A stretch of 64,000 nucleotides of DNA from a virus. The stretch lies in IMG/VR virus record IMGVR_UViG_3300009419_000009, positions 1-64,000 of that record, one strand, 5' to 3'. This document shows positions 1 through 9,425 of the stretch, piece after piece. Position 1 is the first letter of the stretch; the number at the start of each line of letters is the position of its first letter. Position numbers and translations under genes: made by a program. The notes beneath the pieces are model-generated. The model was given only the letters and a program-made list of their open reading frames with translations, searched no databases and was not told the origin of the DNA.

Positions 1-2929
1 ATGCACCCATGTTGATTGTGGTTGCCGCACCACCCAAGTTGATAGTGGTTGCAGTGGTGTTAAACAATGCGCCAACAGACTGTGATGTTATCAAACCACC
101 AGCACCAGCAATGGTCATTGTACCTGCACTGGCAATACTAATACTGTTTTGTGTTGCAAAAGTACTGCCGTTCAAGCTCGCCCATAATCCAAATCCTTGG
201 ACTGAGCCTGCTGTTACAGCACCAGTTGTACCAGCCCAGCTAAAACTACCGCCGCTTATAGAGAACTGTGCGGCTCCGGTTTGTGTGTTTCTAGCATACA
301 TTGCACCATTGGCACCAAAGTAAGCATTGTTTAAGATATAGGTGCCGCCAAGTTGATTGCTACCTGCTCCAATTGTGGTTGTGTTACCAATAAACGTTTG
401 TGTAACGTTGGCCTGTAGCGCAGGTCTTGTGACAGGGTTACCAAGGTATATGGCTGTGTTGGCTGCTAGATACGCTGCTACATCTGCATTGGCATAACTA
501 CCTCCACCGCCTGCTACAGTTGATAATATGTTTACGCCATTAGCAAATACCACTGCTTTGTCGTTGGGTATAATCAAGTTGCCGGTTTTGATTTCAAGGC
601 CCGCGCTGGTTATCACTGTTCTCTGACCATTGTTGGTAAAGATTTCAACACTTCCAGCTTTGACACCGTATCCATCTTGGCCGTTGCGATACACAGTGAT
701 GTCGTTGTCAGCCCAGAGTCTAAACTCCCCGTTGTTGCTGATGGTAGCAGTATTTCCAAATGTGGTTACACCATTGGCTTGTAGCGCAACTTCGCTGCCA
801 CCGTTGGTTAGTCTGGTGGTTGCATTTGCCGCTGTCTGGAACGCACTGAGTGGAACTGATTTCCAAATTGCAGGCTGAGTTGGATTGGTCAGTGTGGCGT
901 TACCGCCTGTGGGCGAGCCGTACGGGGTACCAACCCAGGTAATCTGCCAACTGCCGTATCCATCATCGGATATGGTATCAATGGTAAAATCGTACCCGCC
1001 TTGACTAACGATCCATCCCACTTGTGGAGTTGGGTATGCACCTTGTGTTATAAACAGCGTGTTACTAACTGCACCGCCCCAACCCACTATGTAGACATTT
1101 GAAGCAAAGGTGCTGGTGCAATAGTAAATGTAGTTGCTGTCCACGCGAACCATGCCAGCTCGGTCGCCTGCGGATCCTGACAGTGTGCTGGGTGCAGGTC
1201 CTGACACTATCAAGTTGGCCACATTTGCTGTGCCAGTTGCTGTTACATTGCCAACATTGATGTCCACATTGCCAAACGCCAAGGGAGCAGAGTATCGTAT
1301 TTCAAACGAATTGGTTACACCGTTGACTGCATAGCTGTATCCTAACAATCCGTAACTAAAATCACCAGTGGCATCACTATAGGTTTCAGTGGTAACTGAT
1401 GTGCTGATACTGGTCACACCTGTGATTGTGTCAAATATGTTTACGCCATTGGCAAAGTTGTACTGTGTGGCAGTAACATTGCCGTTGGCAGTGATGCTGG
1501 TCACACCATCAATCACACTGGTGGCACTAGAATCAAATATTAAATTACCACCAGTTGGGAATGTTAATGTACCGTCTGCGTCAAAGATCCATTCAATGAA
1601 TGCTTCAGGACCGGTGGTGGCTCCAGTTTGAATAGCAACAGCACCAGTTGTGTCATTGAACGCAACCAAGGCTATGTTGCCTGGTTCAAATTCAAACTCA
1701 CTCCAGCCAATATAGGTAGCGGCATTGCCGGTTGTGGCCACTGTGATCTCAGCATTGGCCTGTGATATTATGGTGCCAGAACCAAGTGGGTTTGACCCTA
1801 TTATTAAGTTGCTTGGGAATGTTAGGCTACCAGCATAATCAAAGTTCCATTGATTAGAGTAGTCATCGCCTGTGCGTAGAGTTACATTACCACCGTTGTG
1901 TGCTATACCATTATATCCTAATCCACCAGATATTATGGTGTCACCACCCGGTATACTACAGCCCTGGGTGTGACCTGCGGTGATGTATAAATCGGTTCCT
2001 GGACCATTGCCAAATCCGCGATTGGGCTGATCAAGGTTACCTGTGATTGTTAGGTTACCGGCAGTGATATTACCAGTGGCTGGGAATGTTGTTGTACCGT
2101 TGGAATAGAATACATAGTCTGTGGTGTCGGCTGTGATGGTTACATTGGTACCTAGGCCTGTGATATCACTGCCAGAAAATGTGATGTCGCCGGTGCTGGC
2201 TGCAAGATTGCTCAGTATGCTTACACCATTGCTGAATTGGTAAGCAGGACTTCGTATGGAGTCCGTCACTGTGATCACATCCACATTGCCAATTCGTGCT
2301 GTGCTTGAAGTAAATTCAATGTCCCCATCAAATTCTAACAGGTAACTGGCCACAGTGGCATTTGAGTATGTGCCAGCACCCACTGTGCTGAGTATGTTTA
2401 CACCGTTGGCAAAGTTGATGTTGCCATCGGTAGGTAATGTCAAGGTGCCATCTGTGCCAAAGGTCCAAGAATATTGAGTGCTGTTACCTTGTGAGGCGAT
2501 TTCAACTCCGCCTCCCCAAGGAAGTTTTACATAATTACTGTCATCACCTAAGAATAAATCAAGGGCCTGCTGTCCACCTTTCATTATATGGAAATGATCA
2601 GCTAGGCCAATTTCAGGACTGTTGCCCAGCAATATTGTACCACGGTCCGTGGTTATTGGTACACCAGAGAAAGTATCAGCATCTCCTATGGTAGAACCGT
2701 TTGGTAATGTTAATGCACCAGTTGATTCAAGACTAACTGTGTTTGCACCGTTGACCAATGTGCTGCCGCTGGTAGTGGCATAGGCCAGTGCAGTCCAGAC
2801 TGTGTTGCCATCACCATACTTGACCCGGTTGGTGTCTATTTCTAAACCTGGTTCTCCATCCTCTAGAACAGGATTGACTCTGGTCCAGTTAGCGGCTGTG
2901 TCTCTTCGTAGTTGTATTCTATTTGCCAT
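1..2929 (-). CDS. Long repetitive tail-fibre-like protein, 3' end outside window
   Basis: An open frame starts at the ATG at 2929 and runs off the left edge, so about 976 residues are visible and the C-terminus is missing. The N-terminus reads MANRIQLRRDTAANW, followed by GEPGLEIDT and KYGDG. This is the receptor-binding-fibre N-terminal module seen in many phage fibres (major tropism determinant N-like). The rest is low-complexity beta-type sequence rich in N, T, G, S and A, with recurring TGNLT, ANGV and FPATGNIT phrases, as in the other fibre genes here. Its start lies one base after the stop of the upstream fibre gene, so the two are probably co-translated. A role in host attachment is inferred from composition and neighbours; no enzymatic motif was seen. 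Confidence 0.8.
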   Translation of the reverse strand, partial: MANRIQLRRDTAANWTRVNPVLEDGEPGLEIDTNRVKYGDGNTVWTALAYATTSGSTLVNGANTVSLESTGALTLPNGSTIGDADTFSGVPITTDRGTILLGNSPEIGLADHFHIMKGGQQALDLFLGDDSNYVKLPWGGGVEIASQGNSTQYSWTFGTDGTLTLPTDGNINFANGVNILSTVGAGTYSNATVASYLLEFDGDIEFTSSTARIGNVDVITVTDSIRSPAYQFSNGVSILSNLAASTGDITFSGSDITGLGTNVTITADTTDYVFYSNGTTTFPATGNITAGNLTITGNLDQPNRGFGNGPGTDLYITAGHTQGCSIPGGDTIISGGLGYNGIAHNGGNVTLRTGDDYSNQWNFDYAGSLTFPSNLIIGSNPLGSGTIISQANAEITVATTGNAATYIGWSEFEFEPGNIALVAFNDTTGAVAIQTGATTGPEAFIEWIFDADGTLTFPTGGNLIFDSSATSVIDGVTSITANGNVTATQYNFANGVNIFDTITGVTSISTSVTTETYSDATGDFSYGLLGYSYAVNGVTNSFEIRYSAPLAFGNVDINVGNVTATGTANVANLIVSGPAPSTLSGSAGDRAGMVRVDSNYIYYCTSTFASNVYIVGWGGAVSNTLFITQGAYPTPQVGWIVSQGGYDFTIDTISDDGYGSWQITWVGTPYGSPTGGNATLTNPTQPAIWKSVPLSAFQTAANATTRLTNGGSEVALQANGVTTFGNTATISNNGEFRLWADNDITVYRNGQDGYGVKAGSVEIFTNNGQRTVITSAGLEIKTGNLIIPNDKAVVFANGVNILSTVAGGGGSYANADVAAYLAANTAIYLGNPVTRPALQANVTQTFIGNTTTIGAGSNQLGGTYILNNAYFGANGAMYARNTQTGAAQFSISGGSFSWAGTTGAVTAGSVQGFGLWASLNGSTFATQNSISIASAGTMTIAGAGGLITSQSVGALFNTTATTINLGGAATTINMGA

Positions 2930-2930
2930 G

Positions 2931-5900
2931 TTATGCTCCGCCCCCGTTTAATGTGTAATAGGTTGGTTCAGTTATTTCCGCGCCACCTCCATTGAACGAT
3001 GGTGTGTTTACTCCGTATCTTGTTGATGAGAATCCGCCTTCTGCGTAGTCCACTGTGACTTCATATATGGCAGCGGCTGCGCCACCATCCAGCATCAGGT
3101 TGTCCAGTCTTGTATAAGCTGTTTTCTGGAATGTGCCATCACTGAATGTAATGCCAACATTTGATGTTTGTGGCAGGGTCAAATTGCCTGTGTTTTCAAA
3201 TGCCCAGGTGTTGGTGCCAACCACTAACTCTATTGGAAGGCGCTCAACTGTGCCATCGCCAATTTCAAAATCAGTTGTGAGTATCTTTACACCGTCACTG
3301 TCGGCTCCAGTTTCACCAAGATAACTAACACGATCAATGTCAGCATTCACTGCCACCATGGTGAACATGCCCACTTCAGTGTTGACCATGCTCACATAGT
3401 CGCCACCAAATGCCGGGCTGTTGTACTGCGGATCATTTATGCCATAGTATATGCCATTGGATGTGTAAACAGTGGCATTTGCTTGGTCATTGATGTCATC
3501 ATAACCACCTAGAGCGTAAACGCCCGCTCCGCCTGGCGTGCCTGACACCTGATGCAGTATCATGTAATTGTGGTTGTCTTCGTTTTGTGACCAAAATGCC
3601 TGGAATGGAGCCAGTTCACCTGAGGTCACTGCGGACACAGTAATTCTCTCAGTTGCGGCATTGGCAGTGGCTGTGAACACACACTCACTGAGGTCAGTGC
3701 CAATAAAGTTGCCTTGATCGTAGGCGTCGTTGTTGCCTTCAACGATAAAATGTTTTGCAAACAAGTTGTCAAATCTGACACTGGCCATGCTGCCTGATCG
3801 TGTGAGATTGGTAATTCCGCCAGATCCATTGACCCCAGTCACAGTGATTGTCATGTTGTCATCAGGAGCAATACCACCTAGCACTGTGCCAGGAACTGTG
3901 ATAGTGTCGTTGACTTGATATCCAGTGCCTGCAACCAAGATTTGTGTTTCTTCAGACCCACTGTAAGTACGGCCATCATTGTTGTAGTAGTACACAAAAC
4001 CTGAGCCAGTGCCCGATGTGGTCATGCCTGCGGTGTTGATCACTGCTTGTATTTCATTGAAATCAAACGGAGTATGCAGAGTGTCGGCCGGCAAGCTGTC
4101 TATCAAATCTGCTTGTGCTGTGTCAAATGCTGTTTGTATGTCAGCAACATCTGTTCGTAAAGTATCGCCATCATACAGAACCAAATCAATGTAGGTTCGA
4201 ACAAAAGTTTTGATGTGTTCCAAAGGTATTGGATCGCTGGTGTCGGCGCCGTAGAGGTTAATCACAGCCACATGACTGCTGCCAGTTATACCATTGGCAA
4301 AGAATGTATCTTCATTGGTGTCATCAGACAGGTTATAGCCACGCATGGCGGCGCTACGACTCAATATGATTTGATTCAGTGATGGATCGTCATCTGCGCC
4401 GCCATCTTGTTCTGATATTTGATTTACAGTGGCATAGAATCCGCGATAGGCCTTTGAGTTTGAAACGCCAGCAACGATTGCGCCGGGCACTACCACAGTA
4501 CCGTTAGCACCAAATGTCCATGTGTGTTCTATGGATGTTGGATCACTTGGATCAAAAGAGCCAGTTATGAGTTGAACAGCACCGTTGGCAGCAAACGGAC
4601 TGTTGATTATCATCCCTGCAACAGATGTTGGGTTGCTATAATCATTTACCCATTGTACACCAACACCACCAGCTGATCCTTGTGCCAAAATGCCTATGAA
4701 ACTATTGGCAGTTGTTTCTATGACATCGCCGGCGCCTGTGTTTCCCATGGTCATGCCCGACGGGAATGTTAGCATGCCGCTGGTGTCAAATGTCCAATGC
4801 TTGGTATTTGTGTCAGTGCCAATAACAACATCACCGCCGTCTTTTTCAATCTTCACATACTGGTCATCGTCGCCTAGGTATATGTCAGTTGTTGCGGGAT
4901 CACCTGCTACCAAGTGGATGTGACTGGTTTCAATAACACCATTGTCGGTGACTGTTATAAAGGCAGTGTTCCAAGGGTTGTCGCCGCCCACTGTCAATGT
5001 AAATGTGGTAGCACTGGTATATTCAGGAATTGGTAGTACTACCGTAGTTGTTTGAGGAAGTTCACCAGCTGGAGAAAAAGCAGGGAATGTTCCTGTCAAA
5101 CTGCCTATGCCCAACTGTTGCGCTGTTGCTCCAGTGATTTCATAAGTTACGCCTGTAATATCAAGACTGGCATCTATATTGTTTAGAGTAATTGTTAAAT
5201 TTTGTCCAGGAACAATCGCACCGCTGGCAGTTAAAGTACCACCCGCAGTTGGACGAATAACCAGACTCTGTCCGGCAGCGGCCCCAGGTGGTGAAATAAC
5301 TGTGGTGGTTTCTGTTTCACCTATTGTACTACCCAGTGGTAATGTTATGTTTCCATCTGCTTCAAGTACAACTTCATTGGCACCATTTGTTAATCTATCA
5401 CTACTTCCGACTCCGTTGCCACCTAGCACACTCTCACCGTCGCTGTTGACAATGTCAGCACCTGCGGGTAGTTTTAGTTTTGGGGAATCACCAACGTTAT
5501 TAAATTCAAATGTTCCACTGCCCACTTGAATGTAAGCCGCACCCGTATCGCCATCACTACTCTCTGCCCATATATAAACGTTGCCGCTTTGTAGCTGTGC
5601 GTATGAACTGGCATTGATATTAACTACATTGCTTGTGGATCCAATCTCATCATCAGTAAATGTGATGTTGCCAGTGTTGGCACCGCCACCTGCATCAAAA
5701 TCGTATTCGCTTTCGCCTGCACGAGTTTCTGCACGGAATGGAATCTGTGTCCAGTCTCCAGCAACAAAGTTGTTGATGGGATCCGCTGTCTCAGTGGCCC
5801 ACATGTTCTGTTCTGCCAAGTCTGCCACTTGGCCACTATATCCCGATCCTGCTGTGTCAACAGTGATGTTTCTAATGTATCCTTCGTCGTCAATGCCGCT

Positions 5901-8162
5901 GGATGAATAAGTTGCTGGAGTGAATGATAAATTGTCAGCGTTGCCATTCAAGAAGGCAAAGTGAGCATTGTCAATTATGGTTGGATTGGTTGCAAAGCTG
6001 TAGGACTGATCCCCAGTTTCTTCCACTTGTTCCACAAAGGCCGAACTGGCCACTGCACGAGTCACGCCTGGCAGAATCAAGTTGCCAGATACGGTGGACT
6101 TGATTGCGGCATTGCCAATATACACCGTGCCTGGGCCCACATACAAGTGACGGAAACGATAGAGTGAACTGCCTAGATCAAACACATTGTCTGAGTTGGG
6201 CAGTATGCTACCAGGTACTGTGAGATTACCGGCGGTGTCTAGTACGGCATTGTACCCACTGTTGAACAGAACACTGATAGGTGCCTGTGTGTATGCTGTG
6301 CGTTGGAATGAGCCGTCACCAAACACAATACCTGTAGTGGATATTGCAGGACTGCTCATGAAATTCATGTTGTTTGGCAAGAACAGGTTACCGTCTTCTC
6401 TAAAGGTCCAAGGTTCTGCATTGGCTGTTATATAAACATTACCATTAGTTGACTTTAATTCAATATCGTTGATACTGCCTGTACCTGCATTGGATGCGTT
6501 GCCAAATACCAATTTGCCATCACCAGCGCCATTGAATAGATAAAACTCTTGAGTATCGCTGTCCAGTATCCAGGCGTTTGTGCCATTGCCAGTCTCTAAT
6601 ACCCACGAACCAAGTGTAGTTGTTAGTCCATTGTAATATAAAGTAGTTGTAGCACCACCAATCATTGGATCGTAAAAATGCCAATTGAATCCTTGACCGT
6701 TTGGTAGTGTGATGTTGTTGTTAAAGAATCTGGTGTTGTTAGCAAAAATCACGTTGCCAACTGTGATTGGTTTGTTGAATTCAAACGAGTCACTAACAGA
6801 TGAATAAGAGATGTTGGCCAGCGCACCAGCCACACGCAGACCAGCACCGTTTGCTGCCGCGCTGTTGATTGCACCATTGGCCACTGTTATGTACAAATCA
6901 GCTACATTCAAAGTGGCTGTATTAACTGTGGTTTGAGTACCATTGACCTGAAGGTTACCAAGTACCACTGCATTGTATGACACAGTTAGATTGCCAGTGG
7001 TTACATTGCCTGCCAGGTACGCGGCTGTGTTAACATTACTATAGACCTGTGTTTGTAGTGTGGTAATAGCAGAGTTAGCCGCGGTGATGTTTGCACGAAG
7101 CGCATTTATATCTGTAGCCTGTGTACCAGCATTAGCAGTCCATGCAGTGGTAACTGCATCAACATAGCTCTTCATGCCTGTGTTGGCAGTGACAATAGCT
7201 GAGTTGGCTGCTGACACGTTTGCGGTCAGTTGCTGTATTGTTGCAAATCCGGATCCAGTTTGCAAGGTAGCAATGGCTGCATTGGCCGCGGTAATATTAG
7301 CACGTAGGTCGTCAATCTCTGCGTGTGCGGCTGCGGCATTTGCTGTCCATGCAGTGGTAACTGCATCAACATAGCTCTGCATTCCTGTGTTGGCTGTGAT
7401 AATAGCACCGTTGGCTGCGGCAACGTTTGCATTGATTGTGTTGATCTGTGTCGCCTGCGTGGCTGCATTGGCCACTGTGCTGTATGTTGCATTAGCATAG
7501 GTATAAAACGGAGCCATGTATGCCGCAACATTGGTGTTCGAGTATGTTCCGCTTTGTGGATTGGCCACTAGATAAGACGCAACATTGGCATTGCTATAGG
7601 TGCTGGCACCACTTACAGGTGCACCGTTTACCAACAATGATCCATCAGCAGTGATACTCAATGGAATGCTATTGATGTAAATGGTGTTGTTGCTGACCCA
7701 GAGATCTTTCCACTGACGTGTGGCACTGCCTAGGCTGTATACTACATTGGCAGAGGGAATAATGTTGCCAGCAACTGTGGTTAGGTATGCAACCACATTG
7801 GCATTGCTGTAAGTACCTGCGCCGCCACCTGTAAATGTAGCATTGGCATAGGTTTGGAACGCACCAATATTGGCGTTAATGGAGTTGATTGCTACTGCTT
7901 GAACGGCTGCGTTTGCATTTGCCGCTGTGATTTGTGCTGTGGTTGCATAACCACTTAGGTTAATGTTGCCCACTGCAACGTTGGCAAGTTCAGCATAGGT
8001 GGCCAATCGTGTACCACCCACAACAACTCCGTCATGCACACGTAGAGTTTTCAACGTTGTGTCCATGGTGATTTCACCACGCACGCCTGTGTAGGTACTG
8101 CTTACTGTGGTGTTGCCGCGACCTACTAGGATCTTTTTAATTTGTACGTTTGCTGTAGCCAT
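2931..8162 (-). CDS. Giant tail-fibre-like structural protein (1743 aa)
   Basis: The ATG at 8162 (MATANVQIKKILVGRG) is preferred over the in-frame ATG at 8186, which lies inside the preceding gene. The first ~60 residues carry GEITMDT and LRVHDG, the same N-terminal fibre module found in the gene at 49347. Residues ~60-450 contain alternating YSNANVASYL and ITAANAAI heptad-like repeats that look like a coiled-coil or beta-helical shaft. The remainder has LPLGSTI and WTFGANGTV repeats like those in T4-like marine phage fibres. It follows the small structural gene by four bases and abuts the next fibre gene by one. It is probably a trimeric distal fibre or adhesin; the receptor is unknown. Confidence 0.85.
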   Translation of the reverse strand: MATANVQIKKILVGRGNTTVSSTYTGVRGEITMDTTLKTLRVHDGVVVGGTRLATYAELANVAVGNINLSGYATTAQITAANANAAVQAVAINSINANIGAFQTYANATFTGGGAGTYSNANVVAYLTTVAGNIIPSANVVYSLGSATRQWKDLWVSNNTIYINSIPLSITADGSLLVNGAPVSGASTYSNANVASYLVANPQSGTYSNTNVAAYMAPFYTYANATYSTVANAATQATQINTINANVAAANGAIITANTGMQSYVDAVTTAWTANAAAAHAEIDDLRANITAANAAIATLQTGSGFATIQQLTANVSAANSAIVTANTGMKSYVDAVTTAWTANAGTQATDINALRANITAANSAITTLQTQVYSNVNTAAYLAGNVTTGNLTVSYNAVVLGNLQVNGTQTTVNTATLNVADLYITVANGAINSAAANGAGLRVAGALANISYSSVSDSFEFNKPITVGNVIFANNTRFFNNNITLPNGQGFNWHFYDPMIGGATTTLYYNGLTTTLGSWVLETGNGTNAWILDSDTQEFYLFNGAGDGKLVFGNASNAGTGSINDIELKSTNGNVYITANAEPWTFREDGNLFLPNNMNFMSSPAISTTGIVFGDGSFQRTAYTQAPISVLFNSGYNAVLDTAGNLTVPGSILPNSDNVFDLGSSLYRFRHLYVGPGTVYIGNAAIKSTVSGNLILPGVTRAVASSAFVEQVEETGDQSYSFATNPTIIDNAHFAFLNGNADNLSFTPATYSSSGIDDEGYIRNITVDTAGSGYSGQVADLAEQNMWATETADPINNFVAGDWTQIPFRAETRAGESEYDFDAGGGANTGNITFTDDEIGSTSNVVNINASSYAQLQSGNVYIWAESSDGDTGAAYIQVGSGTFEFNNVGDSPKLKLPAGADIVNSDGESVLGGNGVGSSDRLTNGANEVVLEADGNITLPLGSTIGETETTTVISPPGAAAGQSLVIRPTAGGTLTASGAIVPGQNLTITLNNIDASLDITGVTYEITGATAQQLGIGSLTGTFPAFSPAGELPQTTTVVLPIPEYTSATTFTLTVGGDNPWNTAFITVTDNGVIETSHIHLVAGDPATTDIYLGDDDQYVKIEKDGGDVVIGTDTNTKHWTFDTSGMLTFPSGMTMGNTGAGDVIETTANSFIGILAQGSAGGVGVQWVNDYSNPTSVAGMIINSPFAANGAVQLITGSFDPSDPTSIEHTWTFGANGTVVVPGAIVAGVSNSKAYRGFYATVNQISEQDGGADDDPSLNQIILSRSAAMRGYNLSDDTNEDTFFANGITGSSHVAVINLYGADTSDPIPLEHIKTFVRTYIDLVLYDGDTLRTDVADIQTAFDTAQADLIDSLPADTLHTPFDFNEIQAVINTAGMTTSGTGSGFVYYYNNDGRTYSGSEETQILVAGTGYQVNDTITVPGTVLGGIAPDDNMTITVTGVNGSGGITNLTRSGSMASVRFDNLFAKHFIVEGNNDAYDQGNFIGTDLSECVFTATANAATERITVSAVTSGELAPFQAFWSQNEDNHNYMILHQVSGTPGGAGVYALGGYDDINDQANATVYTSNGIYYGINDPQYNSPAFGGDYVSMVNTEVGMFTMVAVNADIDRVSYLGETGADSDGVKILTTDFEIGDGTVERLPIELVVGTNTWAFENTGNLTLPQTSNVGITFSDGTFQKTAYTRLDNLMLDGGAAAAIYEVTVDYAEGGFSSTRYGVNTPSFNGGGAEITEPTYYTLNGGGA

Positions 8163-8166
8163 TTTA

Positions 8167-8664
8167 TTATAGTTCTCCGGCGTCAACTACACCGTCATAT
8201 ATTGCGACTGGAAGTACAGGAGTATTTGAATAGTAGCCACTTAGTACCTGTACAGGTAATCTCACGCTGTAGTTGTCGTCAATGTACAATGGCGTTTCGT
8301 CGTTGGAAGTCAAGTCAATCAACTTGACTGTGAATTCATAGTGTCTTTGATCTAGTGCATTAACCACTGAAGCTGGTATTGTGAACACGCCTAGACCCTT
8401 GTTCTGAGTAACAAAATCCACAGTGAAAGTTTCTACTGTGAGTTTGTTTTCTGGATCTTGTATGTCAACTTGCACATCGTAACCAGTTAGATCAACAGCT
8501 TTTTGATCCTGATTTTTGGTCACAATGTGAATAGGGTTATCAATACCCTGGTAGATTTTTATTGTTCTGCTGTACACGATCCTGTTCCTCGTAGAGAAGA
8601 TGGCTGGATCTATGACCTGAATTTCTAGGATATTTTTATAAAAAAACGCTTCAATTGTTTGCAT
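8167..8664 (-). CDS. Small structural protein, possibly baseplate/fibre connector
   Basis: A 165-residue protein beginning MQTIEAFFYKNILEIQV. It has alternating short beta-strand motifs such as IYQGIDNPIHI and DLTGYDVQVDI, ending in PVLPVAIYDGVVDAGEL. This layout (DLTG, then long strands describing an input and offset) resembles upper-baseplate BppU-type N-domains, but I cannot confirm homology. It is the first gene of the fibre operon and has a T4-type late promoter about 27 bases upstream. Position and spacing suggest a fibre-attachment or baseplate-edge protein. Function is inferred. Confidence 0.65.
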   Translation of the reverse strand: MQTIEAFFYKNILEIQVIDPAIFSTRNRIVYSRTIKIYQGIDNPIHIVTKNQDQKAVDLTGYDVQVDIQDPENKLTVETFTVDFVTQNKGLGVFTIPASVVNALDQRHYEFTVKLIDLTSNDETPLYIDDNYSVRLPVQVLSGYYSNTPVLPVAIYDGVVDAGEL

Positions 8665-8690
8665 AGGATACTTTTGCCATCTGTATCCAG

Positions 8691-8698
8691 TATTTATG
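8691..8698 (-). promoter_or_regulatory. T4-type late promoter for the left fibre operon
   Basis: The minus strand reads CATAAATA, ending 27 bases before the ATG at 8664. In T4 the gp55/gp33/gp45 machinery recognises TATAAATA at -10. The same box precedes several structural genes in this window. Confidence 0.65.
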
Positions 8699-8699
8699 G

Positions 8700-9257
8700 T
8701 TAAACGGTGTAACGGTAGTTGACCATAATTCCCCAGCTTTCGTCCTGGCGGATGTCGCTGGCGTCTGCGTCAAAGTTAACTGCATGTAGGCTAGCACCAT
8801 TGCCCAAATGGAACTTGGCCACAGGATCTTTGCGTAGAGCAATAAACTCACGCACTTGTTCTTCAGTGGGCTGAGTATCAAAGTGCTTGCGCAAGCTGGG
8901 AATAGGGCTTAGTGTGTAGAAATTCTTCACACCTTGTGCGCTAAAATGATTCACAGCTTCTCTTAATGCTCTAGCACCCACGCCCATTAGTGCGTCAGGC
9001 AAACGGAAGATGGTGTAGAACATGGCAGTCAAACCTTCTTCTTTGCTGTCTACAAAGATGTCTTTCATGCTTCGTACCAAATCGTCACTTACCTTGGTGC
9101 AAATCATGCATTGGTGTTGCTCGTCTTCGTCGTACATGAGCACAGTACGTGTGCCCACTGCGCGAGATTCTTTGGCAATGGTTGGATGAACAGGGTCATG
9201 GCTGATGAGTTCTAGCCATTGCTTGTCAAATTTTTCTGAGTTGGATGGGATGATCAT
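8700..9257 (-). CDS. Miniature malonyl-CoA-decarboxylase-like catalytic domain protein
   Basis: A 185-residue protein matching the C-terminal catalytic (GNAT-fold) part of malonyl-CoA decarboxylase, an enzyme that makes acetyl-CoA and CO2 from malonyl-CoA. Motifs in order: TAMFYTIFRLPDALMGVG (77-94; the family has a similar YSIS..PGLRGV), NFYTLSPIPS (112-121) with Ser117 at the catalytic serine position, KFHLGNGASL (148-157) with His150 at the catalytic histidine position, and WGIMVNYRY (175-183). Family members are about 400-490 residues with an N-terminal helical domain that is absent here. A Shine-Dalgarno AGGA sits seven bases before the ATG, and a late-type promoter is upstream. It could lower malonyl-CoA during infection, or be a GNAT-fold acyltransferase reusing the scaffold. 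Family match is by motif memory. Confidence 0.75.
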   Translation of the reverse strand: MIIPSNSEKFDKQWLELISHDPVHPTIAKESRAVGTRTVLMYDEDEQHQCMICTKVSDDLVRSMKDIFVDSKEEGLTAMFYTIFRLPDALMGVGARALREAVNHFSAQGVKNFYTLSPIPSLRKHFDTQPTEEQVREFIALRKDPVAKFHLGNGASLHAVNFDADASDIRQDESWGIMVNYRYTV

Positions 9258-9284
9258 GGAAATTTCCTAGTTGAGTTATATGCG

Positions 9285-9292
9285 TATTTATT
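9285..9292 (-). promoter_or_regulatory. Late-type promoter upstream of the MCD-like gene
   Basis: AATAAATA on the minus strand, 28 bases before the ATG at 9257 and downstream of the terminator at 9303, so the MCD-like gene can be transcribed separately from the tRNA/heptose operon. Confidence 0.5.
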
Positions 9293-9301
9293 ACAGTCGT
9301 G

Positions 9302-9327
9302 AAAAAAGGGGCCGTAGCCCCTTTATT
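9302..9327 (-). terminator. Rho-independent terminator after tRNA-Ser(TGA)
   Basis: Eight-pair stem AAAGGGGC/GCCCCTTT with a four-base loop, followed on the minus strand by a T run. It closes the transcript that ends with the asparagine-synthase-like gene and tRNA-Ser. Confidence 0.8.
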
Positions 9328-9334
9328 CTATGTT

Positions 9335-9424
9335 TGGCGGAAGCGGTGAGATTCGAACTCACGGTGCCTTTCGACACGACAGTTTTCAAGACTGTTGCAA
9401 TAAACCGGACTCTGCCACACTTCC
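9335..9424 (-). tRNA. tRNA-Ser(TGA)
   Basis: Acceptor stem GGAAGTG/CGCTTCC, anticodon loop CTTGAAA, a long class II variable arm, T-arm with TTCGAAT, and encoded CCA (9335-9337). It reads UCA/UCN. It lies one base after the stop codon of the asparagine-synthase-like gene, detached from the main tRNA island. Confidence 0.93.
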
Positions 9425-9425
9425 A

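Noticed and set aside
9-2694. Several plus-strand frames (9-323, 630-878, 1134-1334, 1389-1631, 2437-2694)
   Set aside because: They are antisense to the continuous minus-strand fibre frame (1-2929), are valine/proline-rich as expected of reversed repeat codons, and lack Shine-Dalgarno sites.
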